This document shows, piece by piece, positions 53,928 through 61,385 of a stretch of 64,000 nt of DNA (the first letter of the stretch is position 1; every line of letters starts with the position of its first letter). The stretch lies in assembly GCF_000378245.1 (NCBI RefSeq), contig NZ_KB899511.1, forward strand, positions 1 through 64,000. The letters are read 5' to 3'. The DNA comes from Aromatoleum toluclasticum ATCC 700605 (lineage in GTDB: Bacteria > Pseudomonadota > Gammaproteobacteria > Burkholderiales > Rhodocyclaceae). The notes under the pieces are model-generated. The model ran no database searches and had not been told where the DNA came from. It saw only the letters and a program-made list of their open reading frames with translations. The position numbers and the translations under genes are program-made.

Positions 53928-54782
53928 ATGCCCGGCCCGACGCCTTCCAACGAAGCAGTCATCGAGATCAGCAAGCTGTCTACGAGCTTCGGCGACCACC
54001 TCGTGCATTCCGGAATCGACCTGGAAGTGTACCGCGGTGAGATATTCGCTTTGATCGGCGGCAGCGGCTCCGGCAAATCGACGCTGTTGCGTGAAATGAT
54101 CCTACTGCATCGGCCGGATGCAGGCTCCATCCGCATCCTCGGCGTCGATCTGCAGACGCTCGGCCATGGCGACGCCGACGACGAAACCCTCGCGCTGCGC
54201 CGCCGTTGGGGGGTCATGTTCCAGCATGGCGGATTGTTCGGATCGCTGACGGTACGGGAGAACATCGGTTTGCCGCTGCGCGAGCACACCGGGCTGGACG
54301 ACGCGCTGATCGATGAAATCGCGGCCTCGAAGCTTGCCACGGCCGGGCTCGAACCTCAGGTCGGGGTGCAGTATCCGTCCGAACTCAGCGGCGGCATGAT
54401 GAAGCGGGCCTCGCTCGCACGCGCGCTGGCGCTCGACCCGGAGCTGGTTTTCCTCGACGAACCGACTGCAGGACTCGACCCCGAGAGCGCCGGGGAAGTC
54501 GACCAGCTCGTACGCCGGCTGCGCGACCTGTTCGGCCTGACCATCGTGATGATCACGCACGACCTCGACCTGCTATGGCAACTCGCCGACCGCGTCGCTG
54601 TCCTCGCCGACGGCAAGGTGCAAGGCATTGGTTCGATGCCCGAGCTCGCGCAAATGGACAACCCCGCGATCCGCAAATTTTTCGACGGCCCGCGCGGGAG
54701 AGCGGCCCAGGAACAGGGTCGACTGCCGCACGACGCGCACAGCGGCAGGGAAATCGGAAAATCGTCATGGAAAACAAAGTAA
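53928..54782 (+). CDS. MlaF-type ABC transporter ATPase
   Basis: 284 residues, one base after the permease stop. Walker A GGSGSGKSTLL, signature LSGGMMKRASLARAL (LSGG), Walker B LVFLDEPTAGLDP and H-loop MITHDLD are all intact. Energises the MlaE-like permease. The C-terminal tail (~30 residues) overlaps the Mce gene start by 16 bp. Confidence 0.92.
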   Translation: MPGPTPSNEAVIEISKLSTSFGDHLVHSGIDLEVYRGEIFALIGGSGSGKSTLLREMILLHRPDAGSIRILGVDLQTLGHGDADDETLALRRRWGVMFQHGGLFGSLTVRENIGLPLREHTGLDDALIDEIAASKLATAGLEPQVGVQYPSELSGGMMKRASLARALALDPELVFLDEPTAGLDPESAGEVDQLVRRLRDLFGLTIVMITHDLDLLWQLADRVAVLADGKVQGIGSMPELAQMDNPAIRKFFDGPRGRAAQEQGRLPHDAHSGREIGKSSWKTK

Positions 54783-55726
54783 ATTATGCGGTTGTCGGCG
54801 CCTTCGTCCTCGTTCTGGGTGCCGTCCTTATCGCTGGAGCACTGTGGCTCGCTTCGGGCGGTGCGTTCCAGAAGAAATACGATCTCTATCTGGCGATCGA
54901 GGACGAATCGGTTGCCGGCCTGAATTTGAATGCGCCGGTCAAATACAACGGCGTCGATGTCGGCAAGGTAAGGCAGATCCGACTCGACCCGGCCAACCCG
55001 GAACGGGTGAACCTGCTCTTCGCCATCGAGCGCGGCACACCGATCAAGGAGGACACGGTCGCCGTCCTCAAGACGCAGGGTCTGACCGGTATCGCCTACG
55101 TGGAACTCGGCGGCGGCACACAGGATGCGCCTTTGCTGCGCGCCACCGCAGGCAGCCCCTATCCGGTGATCCGGACCAAGCCCTCGCTCGCCGCACGACT
55201 GGAAAACGTGCTCACGAGCGTACTGGCAAAACTGGACAGCACCTCGGCCAGCATCAACGCCATTCTCAGTGAAGAAAATCGGGCGGCGTTCAACAGTGCG
55301 CTGACCGATATCGCCACCGTCGCGCGCACGATCGCCGCGCGCAAGGATGCACTCGATGCGGGCATCACCCAGGCCGCCAGTACGTTCGAGAACACCTCGC
55401 GTGCCGCCGCGCAGGCCGGCCCGGTGATCGACCGAATCGGGCGCAGCGCTGCGGCGATCGAGAAGATGGGCAACGAGGTCTCCCGTACGAGTGCCAGCGC
55501 CGGCAAGACCGTCGACGCGGTCAGCGCCGATGTGAAGCGCTTCTCGGAAGGGACGCTGCCCGAACTGGAACGCCTGCTCGGCGAACTGAGTGTGCTGGCC
55601 ACCTCGCTGCGGCGCCTCAGCGAACAGACCGAACGCAACCCCGCAGCGCTCCTGTTCGGGCGCAAGCCGGTGCCGGAAGGACCGGGAGAGTCGGCAACCG
55701 GACCACTGACGGAACAACGGCGATGA
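54767..55726 (+). CDS. Mce/MlaD family substrate-binding protein
   Basis: 319 residues: N-terminal membrane anchor (VVGAFVLVLGAVLIAGALWL, ~8-28), a single Mce domain (~38-115) with VAGLNLNAPVKYNGVDVGKV, then a long helical/coiled-coil region (~150-290) rich in Ala, Ser and Thr. Mce proteins form hexameric lipid-binding rings in the periplasm. The start overlaps the ATPase gene; the ATG follows GGAAAA. Confidence 0.9.
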   Translation: MENKVNYAVVGAFVLVLGAVLIAGALWLASGGAFQKKYDLYLAIEDESVAGLNLNAPVKYNGVDVGKVRQIRLDPANPERVNLLFAIERGTPIKEDTVAVLKTQGLTGIAYVELGGGTQDAPLLRATAGSPYPVIRTKPSLAARLENVLTSVLAKLDSTSASINAILSEENRAAFNSALTDIATVARTIAARKDALDAGITQAASTFENTSRAAAQAGPVIDRIGRSAAAIEKMGNEVSRTSASAGKTVDAVSADVKRFSEGTLPELERLLGELSVLATSLRRLSEQTERNPAALLFGRKPVPEGPGESATGPLTEQRR

Positions 55727-56424
55727 TGAATCCATCCCTCGCACGGGTTGCCCTGCTGTCCGCCGCCGGCTTGTTGCTGGTGTTCGGTGCAGGCTGCAGC
55801 GCACTGCGCCAGACGGCGGCCCCGCCGCCGGGCTTCTATTCGCTGGACGACGCACGGACAAAGACCGGGCCGTCAACGCATTCTCCGACGGGCGCATCGA
55901 TCGACTCGCCCACGTTGATCATCAACCCGCCGCACGCGGTATCCGGTTATGACAGCCAGCGCATCATCTACGTGCGCGAAGCCCACAAACTGGAATACTT
56001 CGCGCACAGTGAATGGGTCGACACGCCGGCGCGCATGTTGGCGCCGCTCATCGTCGCCGCGGTCGAGCTTAGCGGAGCATTCCGCGCGGTCGTGCTGGCG
56101 CCGAGCGCGGCAACGGGTGAGTTGCGCCTCGATACCGAGATCACCCGCTTGCATCACGATTTCTCCGGCCGGCCGAGTCGAGTCCGTTTCACGCTGCGCG
56201 CCATGCTCGTGGATAACAGGACGCGCCGGATCGTGGCTTCGCACGAGTTCGATGAAACCGTTGCGGCCCCGAGCGAGACCCCCTACGGCGGAGTCGTAGC
56301 GGCCAATCGCGCAGTGCAGACCGTGCTCGAGCAACTCGCCTCGTTTTGTGCCGAAGCGTTGGCGAACCGGCTCTCGACCGGATCCGAAGTCCCGAAACTC
56401 CCCGAAAGCATTCCCACGCGCTGA
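55723..56424 (+). CDS. ABC-type transport auxiliary lipoprotein (PqiC/DUF330-like)
   Basis: 233 residues. Signal ends with a lipobox (FGAGCS), then the family start FYSLDDAR; core elements include RIIYVREAHKLEYFAHSEWVDTP and ELRLDTEITRL. These lipoproteins partner Mce transporters at the outer membrane. It overlaps the Mce gene by 4 bp and closes the four-gene transport operon. Confidence 0.87.
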   Translation: MMNPSLARVALLSAAGLLLVFGAGCSALRQTAAPPPGFYSLDDARTKTGPSTHSPTGASIDSPTLIINPPHAVSGYDSQRIIYVREAHKLEYFAHSEWVDTPARMLAPLIVAAVELSGAFRAVVLAPSAATGELRLDTEITRLHHDFSGRPSRVRFTLRAMLVDNRTRRIVASHEFDETVAAPSETPYGGVVAANRAVQTVLEQLASFCAEALANRLSTGSEVPKLPESIPTR

Positions 56425-56578
56425 GACTGCAACGGCTCGGCGAACGCCGGCCGCGCAGCCCGGAAACGGAGTTTACGCGCCACGGCAAGCACGACGATTG
56501 CACGGCGCACACGCAGGGCCGATTGCTGTGCAACGTTTTCGGGATGGGGACGACCGGCGCTCATCGGGACGAGCGCTC

Positions 56579-56621
56579 TGTGCGGAACCGTACAGAGCCA
56601 AGCGCGCTTTCCGCGTAATAG
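56579..56621 (+). promoter_or_regulatory. Crp-like operator site 5 and -10 for the DUF3185 gene
   Basis: TGTGCG-GAAC-CGTACA (56579-56594), 21 bp, then TAATAG (56616-56621). The outer bases GCTC/GAGC extend the palindrome. The start of DUF3185 is 86 bp from the site. Confidence 0.6.
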
Positions 56622-56679
56622 TTATCCGGCGGACGGAAACATTCTCATCAACGGGCGCAAGTCAAAGGATCGACGCACG

Positions 56680-56904
56680 ATGAAAGCCCTGCTCTTTACC
56701 GGAGTCGCACTGATTGTGATGGGTGCAGCCGTTCTGGGCTACGACCATTACAGCTACACGACGACCGAAAACATTCTCCAGATCGGACCGATCACGGCGA
56801 CCGCCGAGCGGACACATACGGTTTCGATTCCGCCGCCGGTCGGCTGGTCCCTCATCGTCGGCGGCGCGTGCGTGATCGCTTTCGCCGTAGTGTCGAAAAA
56901 ATGA
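56680..56904 (+). CDS. Small two-helix membrane protein, DUF3185 type
   Basis: 74 residues with an N-terminal helix (LLFTGVALIVMGAAVLGYD), a short periplasmic YTTTENILQIGPITATAE segment and a C-terminal helix (GWSLIVGGACVIAFAVV). The layout and the IGP-T-A motif fit DUF3185. AAAGGA precedes the ATG. Unknown function, likely envelope stress. First of a set of four tiny membrane proteins. Confidence 0.75.
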   Translation: MKALLFTGVALIVMGAAVLGYDHYSYTTTENILQIGPITATAERTHTVSIPPPVGWSLIVGGACVIAFAVVSKK

Positions 56905-56924
56905 ACGCAAGAAAAGGAACCGAT

Positions 56925-57080
56925 ATGACTATCCACTTAGGCCTCGCTCCCATGGTGGCGCTGATCGCCGGGATTCTGATTCTTGTCGCACCCCGACTGT
57001 TGAACTATATCGTCGCGATCTATTTGATTCTCATCGGCCTGATCGGGCTCTTTGGTGCTGGCGCTCTCAATCTGCGCTGA
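56925..57080 (+). CDS. Small membrane protein, DUF3096 type
   Basis: 51 residues, almost entirely two hydrophobic helices (PMVALIAGILILVAPRLLNY and IVAIYLILIGLIGLFG). AAAAGGAACC lies upstream; an in-frame ATG at 56901 is possible but non-conserved in character. Function unknown; cotranscribed with the DUF3185 gene (20-bp gap). Confidence 0.75.
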   Translation: MTIHLGLAPMVALIAGILILVAPRLLNYIVAIYLILIGLIGLFGAGALNLR

Positions 57081-57443
57081 GCCCCGCAGCGGGTCGGTGC
57101 CTACCGAGACGCGTCAACTTTTCCCGCGCCACAATTCAGGCCTCATGCATATGCATTGGCACCACCCGGCATGGGATGCTCGACAGATCCACTCATGCCT
57201 TCTGTGCGCTGCCGTACAGACGAATGCAGCTCGGTGAGTACCATTGCGGGCAAGCACCCGGCGATGACGGTCGGTATCGGACACCGTATCCGAGCAGTCC
57301 GGCAATGGATCGCCGTCGCGAAGGTGCAACAGGGAAGACGGTTGCGAGGCCGGTGCAGGCGCCCTGGACAGGGCAACATCGGCACGCTTCGAGCGTGCCT
57401 CCTGAATGTTGCGCCGCTCAGCCGCACTGTCGGGAGTCATGCA
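57081..57443. other. Gene-free region with Crp-like site 6
   Basis: 363 bp. It contains TGTGCG-CTGC-CGTACA (57203-57218) followed after 20 bp by TACCAT (57239-57244). Transcription would start near 57252 and give a leader of about 190 nt to the DUF3309 gene. The frame is open through the leader but has no good ribosome site, so I do not call a gene there; a small RNA is possible. Confidence 0.5.
57203..57244 (+). promoter_or_regulatory. Crp-like operator site 6 and -10
   Basis: TGTGCG-CTGC-CGTACA, 20 bp, TACCAT. The right half-site is identical to site 5 (CCGTACAGA). Confidence 0.55.
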
Positions 57444-57602
57444 ATGTCAATCGGAACAATCCTGCTGATCATTCTGATCCTGATGCTGATTGGAGCAATC
57501 CCGACCTGGCCGCACAGCCAGGGATGGGGATACGGCCCCAGCGGCGGTCTCGGCGTGGTGGTGCTGATCCTGCTTATCCTGTTGTTGATGGGCAGGATAT
57601 AG
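57444..57602 (+). CDS. Small membrane protein, DUF3309 type
   Basis: 52 residues: helix IGTILLIILILMLIGAIPTW, then HSQGWGYGPSGGLG, then helix VVVLILLILLLMGRI. The WPHS-x-GWGYGPSGG linker is the DUF3309 hallmark. Function unknown; often found among stress-induced envelope genes. Confidence 0.8.
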   Translation: MSIGTILLIILILMLIGAIPTWPHSQGWGYGPSGGLGVVVLILLILLLMGRI

Positions 57603-57725
57603 AGCCCTTCGCACTCCCGACCCGCAGAAGAACTGGAAGGCGGTTCCGGCAGCACGTCGGGCCGGCCTTCGATACTGCCCCCGCACGTCTGCCGATGCGA
57701 CTTCACATAATGGGAAGGCACAAAA

Positions 57726-57890
57726 ATGCTGCATTACACCGTAGTCTTTCTGGTGATCGCACTGATCGCAGGTCTGCTCGGATTTACCGGCATTGCCGCG
57801 GGCGCCGTGGAGATCGCCAGGATCCTGTTCTTCATCTTTGTTGTCCTTTTTGTCGTGTCGCTGGTGATGGGCTTCAGAGGCCGAAAATGA
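57726..57890 (+). CDS. Small membrane protein, DUF1328 (YtjA) type
   Basis: 54 residues with two helices ([20 protein letters not shown] and [18 protein letters not shown]) and the conserved [17 protein letters not shown] junction. GGGAAGG precedes the ATG. Function unknown; E. coli YtjA belongs to the same family. Last of the tiny-protein set. Confidence 0.85.
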   Translation: MLHYTVVFLVIALIAGLLGFTGIAAGAVEIARILFFIFVVLFVVSLVMGFRGRK

Positions 57891-57948
57891 CTGCGCTGCC
57901 TCCGGGCGCCCACCCGGCACTGGATGAACCCCGGCCATGTGTTCACTT

Positions 57949-59367
57949 TCACACCCAAGTGCGCAGATTGGCGTCGAGGTCGCGCAGTGCGGTCCGCACT
58001 CCCTCTTCAATAACGGGGTGATAGAACGGCATCTCCAGCATCTGCGCGACCGTCATCCCGTTCTGCAAGGCCCACGCCAGCAGATGTGCAAGGTGCTCGG
58101 CAGCAGGGGCCACCATTTCCGCCCCGACGAAGCGGGCAGTGGCCAGATCACCGTACACCTTCAACAATCCCTTGTTCCGGAGCAGGATGCGCGCACGCCC
58201 CTGGTCCTCGAAACTCACCTCGCCGGTCGCGAAAGTCCCGGGCTTCATCGCGCGAAGGCCACCTCCCACGACTCCTATCTGGGGATCGGTAAACACCACG
58301 TTGATGCCCGCCCGCCGCAGTCCAGGCATCACCGGCATGCCCCGCGCGAGGTGCGCGGCATTGACACCGGCAATTCGCCCCTCGTCGGCCGCCTCATGCA
58401 GGAGCGGGATGTAGTTGCCCGCATCTCCCGCAATGAAAATCGGGCTTGCCCCATTCACGCTCACCGTCCGGGTGGTCGATGGATCAAACGACGGCACGCT
58501 CTTGTCATCGAGCGTGAGCGTGGTCCGGTCGAGACCGATGTCCGCCACATTGGGCACGCGGCCGGTCGCAGCGAGCACGTAATCGAAATACTCGACCACT
58601 TCGGAACCGTCCTTCCCCGCGCGTCGAATGGCGACGCGGTCGCCATAACGGCGTACGTCGGCAATGCGCGCATCGGGCGCCAGGGTGAATTCTTCGTTGA
58701 AGGTCTCGCAGGCGCAGGCCCTGATCTCGGGATCGCTGATGGGGCCGACACGACCGCCACGCCCGAGCACGGCCACACGAACCCCCAAACGGTGCAGTGC
58801 CTGGCCCAGTTCCAGCCCAACGATCCCGGGACCGATCACGGCCACGGCTTTGGGCAGATCGTCCCAGTCGAACACCTCGTCGCTCGTGATCAGGCAATCT
58901 CCCAGGGACTTGTACGAATCCGGGCAGACGGCGTGCGAGCCGGTTGCGATGACAATACTCTTGCACGTGACCCGCGTATGTTCATCGACCTCCAGGGTAT
59001 GGTCGTCGACGAAACAAGCGTGCCCGCCGATGCGCTCCGCCTCTGGAATGTCCTCCACGTCGCGCAGCACGAATCCGACAAAACGGTCGCGTTCGCGTCG
59101 CACACGCGCCATCACCGCATGACCATCGATGCGGACGCGGCCATCGACATGGACGCCGAACTCTGAGGCGCGCCCGACCGCATGGGCAGCCTCGGCGGCG
59201 GCAATGAGGAGTTTGCTCGGCATGCATCCGACGCGCGCACAAGTGGTACCGTATTCGCCGCCTTCGATGAGCACGGCACTCGCACCCGCTTTCCTTGCTG
59301 CATGGAATGCGGCAAGTCCTGCCGTACCGGCGCCGACCACTGCAACGTCAATCTCGACGGTATTCAT
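57949..59367 (-). CDS. Dihydrolipoyl dehydrogenase-like FAD disulfide reductase
   Basis: 472 residues from ATG 59367 (GGAGACAGAGAG upstream). FAD-binding GAGTAGLAA is at the N-terminus, the redox disulfide is in GTTCARVGCMPSKLL, NAD(P)-binding is in VAVIGPGIVGLELG, the second FAD motif is IFIAGDAG, and the C-terminal base is in YHPVIEEGV. It could be a lipoamide dehydrogenase or a related reductase. No 2-oxoacid dehydrogenase genes are nearby, and the Crp-like site upstream suggests a stress role. Confidence 0.85.
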   Translation of the reverse strand: MNTVEIDVAVVGAGTAGLAAFHAARKAGASAVLIEGGEYGTTCARVGCMPSKLLIAAAEAAHAVGRASEFGVHVDGRVRIDGHAVMARVRRERDRFVGFVLRDVEDIPEAERIGGHACFVDDHTLEVDEHTRVTCKSIVIATGSHAVCPDSYKSLGDCLITSDEVFDWDDLPKAVAVIGPGIVGLELGQALHRLGVRVAVLGRGGRVGPISDPEIRACACETFNEEFTLAPDARIADVRRYGDRVAIRRAGKDGSEVVEYFDYVLAATGRVPNVADIGLDRTTLTLDDKSVPSFDPSTTRTVSVNGASPIFIAGDAGNYIPLLHEAADEGRIAGVNAAHLARGMPVMPGLRRAGINVVFTDPQIGVVGGGLRAMKPGTFATGEVSFEDQGRARILLRNKGLLKVYGDLATARFVGAEMVAPAAEHLAHLLAWALQNGMTVAQMLEMPFYHPVIEEGVRTALRDLDANLRTWV

Positions 59368-59746
59368 CTCTCTGTCTCCTTTCACCGTGGCCCCTTGCCG
59401 CACAATCCCGGCGACGGTCGCAGCAATCCCCTCCGGATCGCTCGCATGGCTGCGGCGCTTTGCCGCCAGCGACGAGACTAGGACAGCTCGACGATTCACT
59501 CTGTGCGCAAGCACACATAGGGCGAAGCTGGTGTCGAAGCCGCTCACGACCGCGTTCGCGAGCGGCGGGGCCGCCGATGGGCAATCGCGGCCGGGACCAG
59601 CCGGGGCTAGCCCCATGTTCGACGGCACATGGAACACGGCATGGAACCGGCCTAGACTTGCCTTCAAGGAGTGTGGCGCCCACAGCACACCGGTTCGCCG
59701 GATGTTGCGCACAGCGACGCATGCCAAGCCTTGCAGTAGAGTAAAC
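59368..59746. other. Divergent intergenic region, reductase / PLD genes
   Basis: 379 bp with no supported gene. It holds Crp-like site 7 (59502-59517), 21 bp from a minus-strand TAGTCT (59480-59475) in correct position for the reductase gene. No clear promoter for the rightward PLD gene was seen. Confidence 0.5.
59502..59517. promoter_or_regulatory. Crp-like operator, site 7
   Basis: TGTGCG-CAAG-CACACA; one base departs from the consensus in the right half. Spacing to the minus-strand TAGTCT is 21 bp. Confidence 0.45.
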
Positions 59747-61162
59747 ATGACCCTTCGCCAAGCACCGCTCACCCCTCGCCGGCTTGCATGGCGCAAGTTC
59801 CGGATGGCCGGCCTGTTCGGCCTGTTCGTCCTGGCCGGCTGTGGAAACCTGCCGACCATCGTGCCCGACATGTCGCGGCGCGGCCCAGCGCCGCAATTGC
59901 AGGGCGCACACGGCCCACTTTCGGCGGAGCAGAGCAAGGCGGTTCTCGACCGCCTCGCCAGTGGCGGACGCGAAACCGACATTTTCGAGCGTCACCTGGC
60001 CCTCGAAGAGGCCATCGCCGGCAGCCCCCTGACCACGGGCAATCGCGTACGGCTTCTGCAGGACGGCCCCGCCACCTACAGCGCGATGCTCGCGGCCATC
60101 CGGGACGCCCGCAACCACATCAACATGGAAACCTACATCCTCGACGACGACGAGATCGGCCAGCGCTTCGCACAGGCATTGATCGACAAGCAGCAGCAAG
60201 GCGTCCAGGTCAATCTCATTCGCGACAGCGCGGGCACCATCGGCACGCCGGCCGACTTCTTTCAGCGCCTGACCGGCAGCGGCGTCCACGTCCTGGAATT
60301 CAATCCACTCAACCCCCTGGTGACGCGCAAGGAATGGGAACTGAATCAGCGCGACCACCGCAAGCTGCTGATCGTCGACGGACACACCGCATTCCTCGGG
60401 GGCATCAACATCAGCAGCGTGTACTCGAGCGGCTCAGGCAAACAGCGTACGCGTCCCGGCCCGGACGGGAACGTCGGGTGGCGCGATACGCACCTGCAAG
60501 TGCAGGGACCGGTGGTCGCGGAATTACAGAAACTGTTCCTCTCGACGTGGGAAGCGCAAAAGGGTGCTCCACTGAAGGAAAGAAACTACTTCCCGCGCCT
60601 CGACAACGCCGGCCCGCACGTAGTGCGGGCGATCGGCAGTTCTCCCGACGAACCCTTCAGCCTGATCTACGCCACGCTGCTCTCGGCAATCGGCAGTGCC
60701 GAGAGCAGCGTACTCCTGACCAACGCCTATTTCGTGCCCGACCCCCAGTTGCTGGCAGCGCTCAAGGCCGCGGCCCGCCGGGGCGTCGACGTGACACTGA
60801 TCCTGCCCGGACAGACCGACTCCTGGCTAGTCCTCCATGCCGGACGCGGTTATTACGATCAACTGCTGAGCGCGGGGGTGAAGATCCATGAACGGCGCGG
60901 CGCGATCCTGCATTCCAAGACGGCGCTCATCGACGGCGTGTGGGCCACGATCGGCTCGACCAACCTCGACTGGCGCAGCTTCCTGCACAATCACGAACTG
61001 AATGCAGTGGTGCTGGGCGCGGAGTTCGGCCGCCAGGTTCACGCGATGTTCAAGAAGGATCTTGCGGAGTCCGACGCGATCACGCTCGAACAGTGGCGCA
61101 GCCGCCCGCTCCATCTGCGCCTCCAGGAATTGTTTGCGCGGGCATGGGAGTACTGGTTATGA
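59747..61162 (+). CDS. Phospholipase D/cardiolipin synthase-type lipoprotein
   Basis: 471 residues from ATG 59747. A basic N-terminus and signal (MAGLFGLFVLAGCG) end in lipobox LAGC. There are two HKD motifs: DHRKLLIVDGHTAFLGG and HSKTALIDGVWATIGSTNLD. The layout is that of ClsA/ClsC-type cardiolipin synthases, but it is anchored as a lipoprotein rather than by two membrane helices. It condenses or transfers phosphatidyl groups. The neighbouring Mla-like transporter fits a membrane-lipid theme. Confidence 0.87.
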   Translation: MTLRQAPLTPRRLAWRKFRMAGLFGLFVLAGCGNLPTIVPDMSRRGPAPQLQGAHGPLSAEQSKAVLDRLASGGRETDIFERHLALEEAIAGSPLTTGNRVRLLQDGPATYSAMLAAIRDARNHINMETYILDDDEIGQRFAQALIDKQQQGVQVNLIRDSAGTIGTPADFFQRLTGSGVHVLEFNPLNPLVTRKEWELNQRDHRKLLIVDGHTAFLGGINISSVYSSGSGKQRTRPGPDGNVGWRDTHLQVQGPVVAELQKLFLSTWEAQKGAPLKERNYFPRLDNAGPHVVRAIGSSPDEPFSLIYATLLSAIGSAESSVLLTNAYFVPDPQLLAALKAAARRGVDVTLILPGQTDSWLVLHAGRGYYDQLLSAGVKIHERRGAILHSKTALIDGVWATIGSTNLDWRSFLHNHELNAVVLGAEFGRQVHAMFKKDLAESDAITLEQWRSRPLHLRLQELFARAWEYWL

Positions 61163-61324
61163 GCGGGCAAGGCCGATCTCGCCGACCGTGACGACCAGAT
61201 GTCGGACAGTGCAGACAGCGCAACGAACCGGGTGGCGAAGGACGGCTGGGCATGCCCCTGACCTTGCCGACAATCGCGCCCTCAGGCGCTACCGGCCAGG
61301 CGGTTCAGCGGTCCAAAAGAACAA

Positions 61325-61352
61325 AAACCCGCACCAGTAACGGTGCGGGTTT
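61325..61352. terminator. Terminator downstream of acnB (and the PLD gene)
   Basis: AAACCCGCACC / GGTGCGGGTTT, perfect 11-bp stem, 6-nt loop, A-rich left flank giving a U-run for the leftward acnB transcript, 34 bp after its stop. Confidence 0.8.
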
Positions 61353-61385
61353 CCGGGGTACTACCTGACGCTTACGGCTTGGACA

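Noticed and set aside
61163-61324. Small gene between the PLD gene and the acnB terminator
   Set aside because: Short frames there lack ribosome sites and recognisable features.
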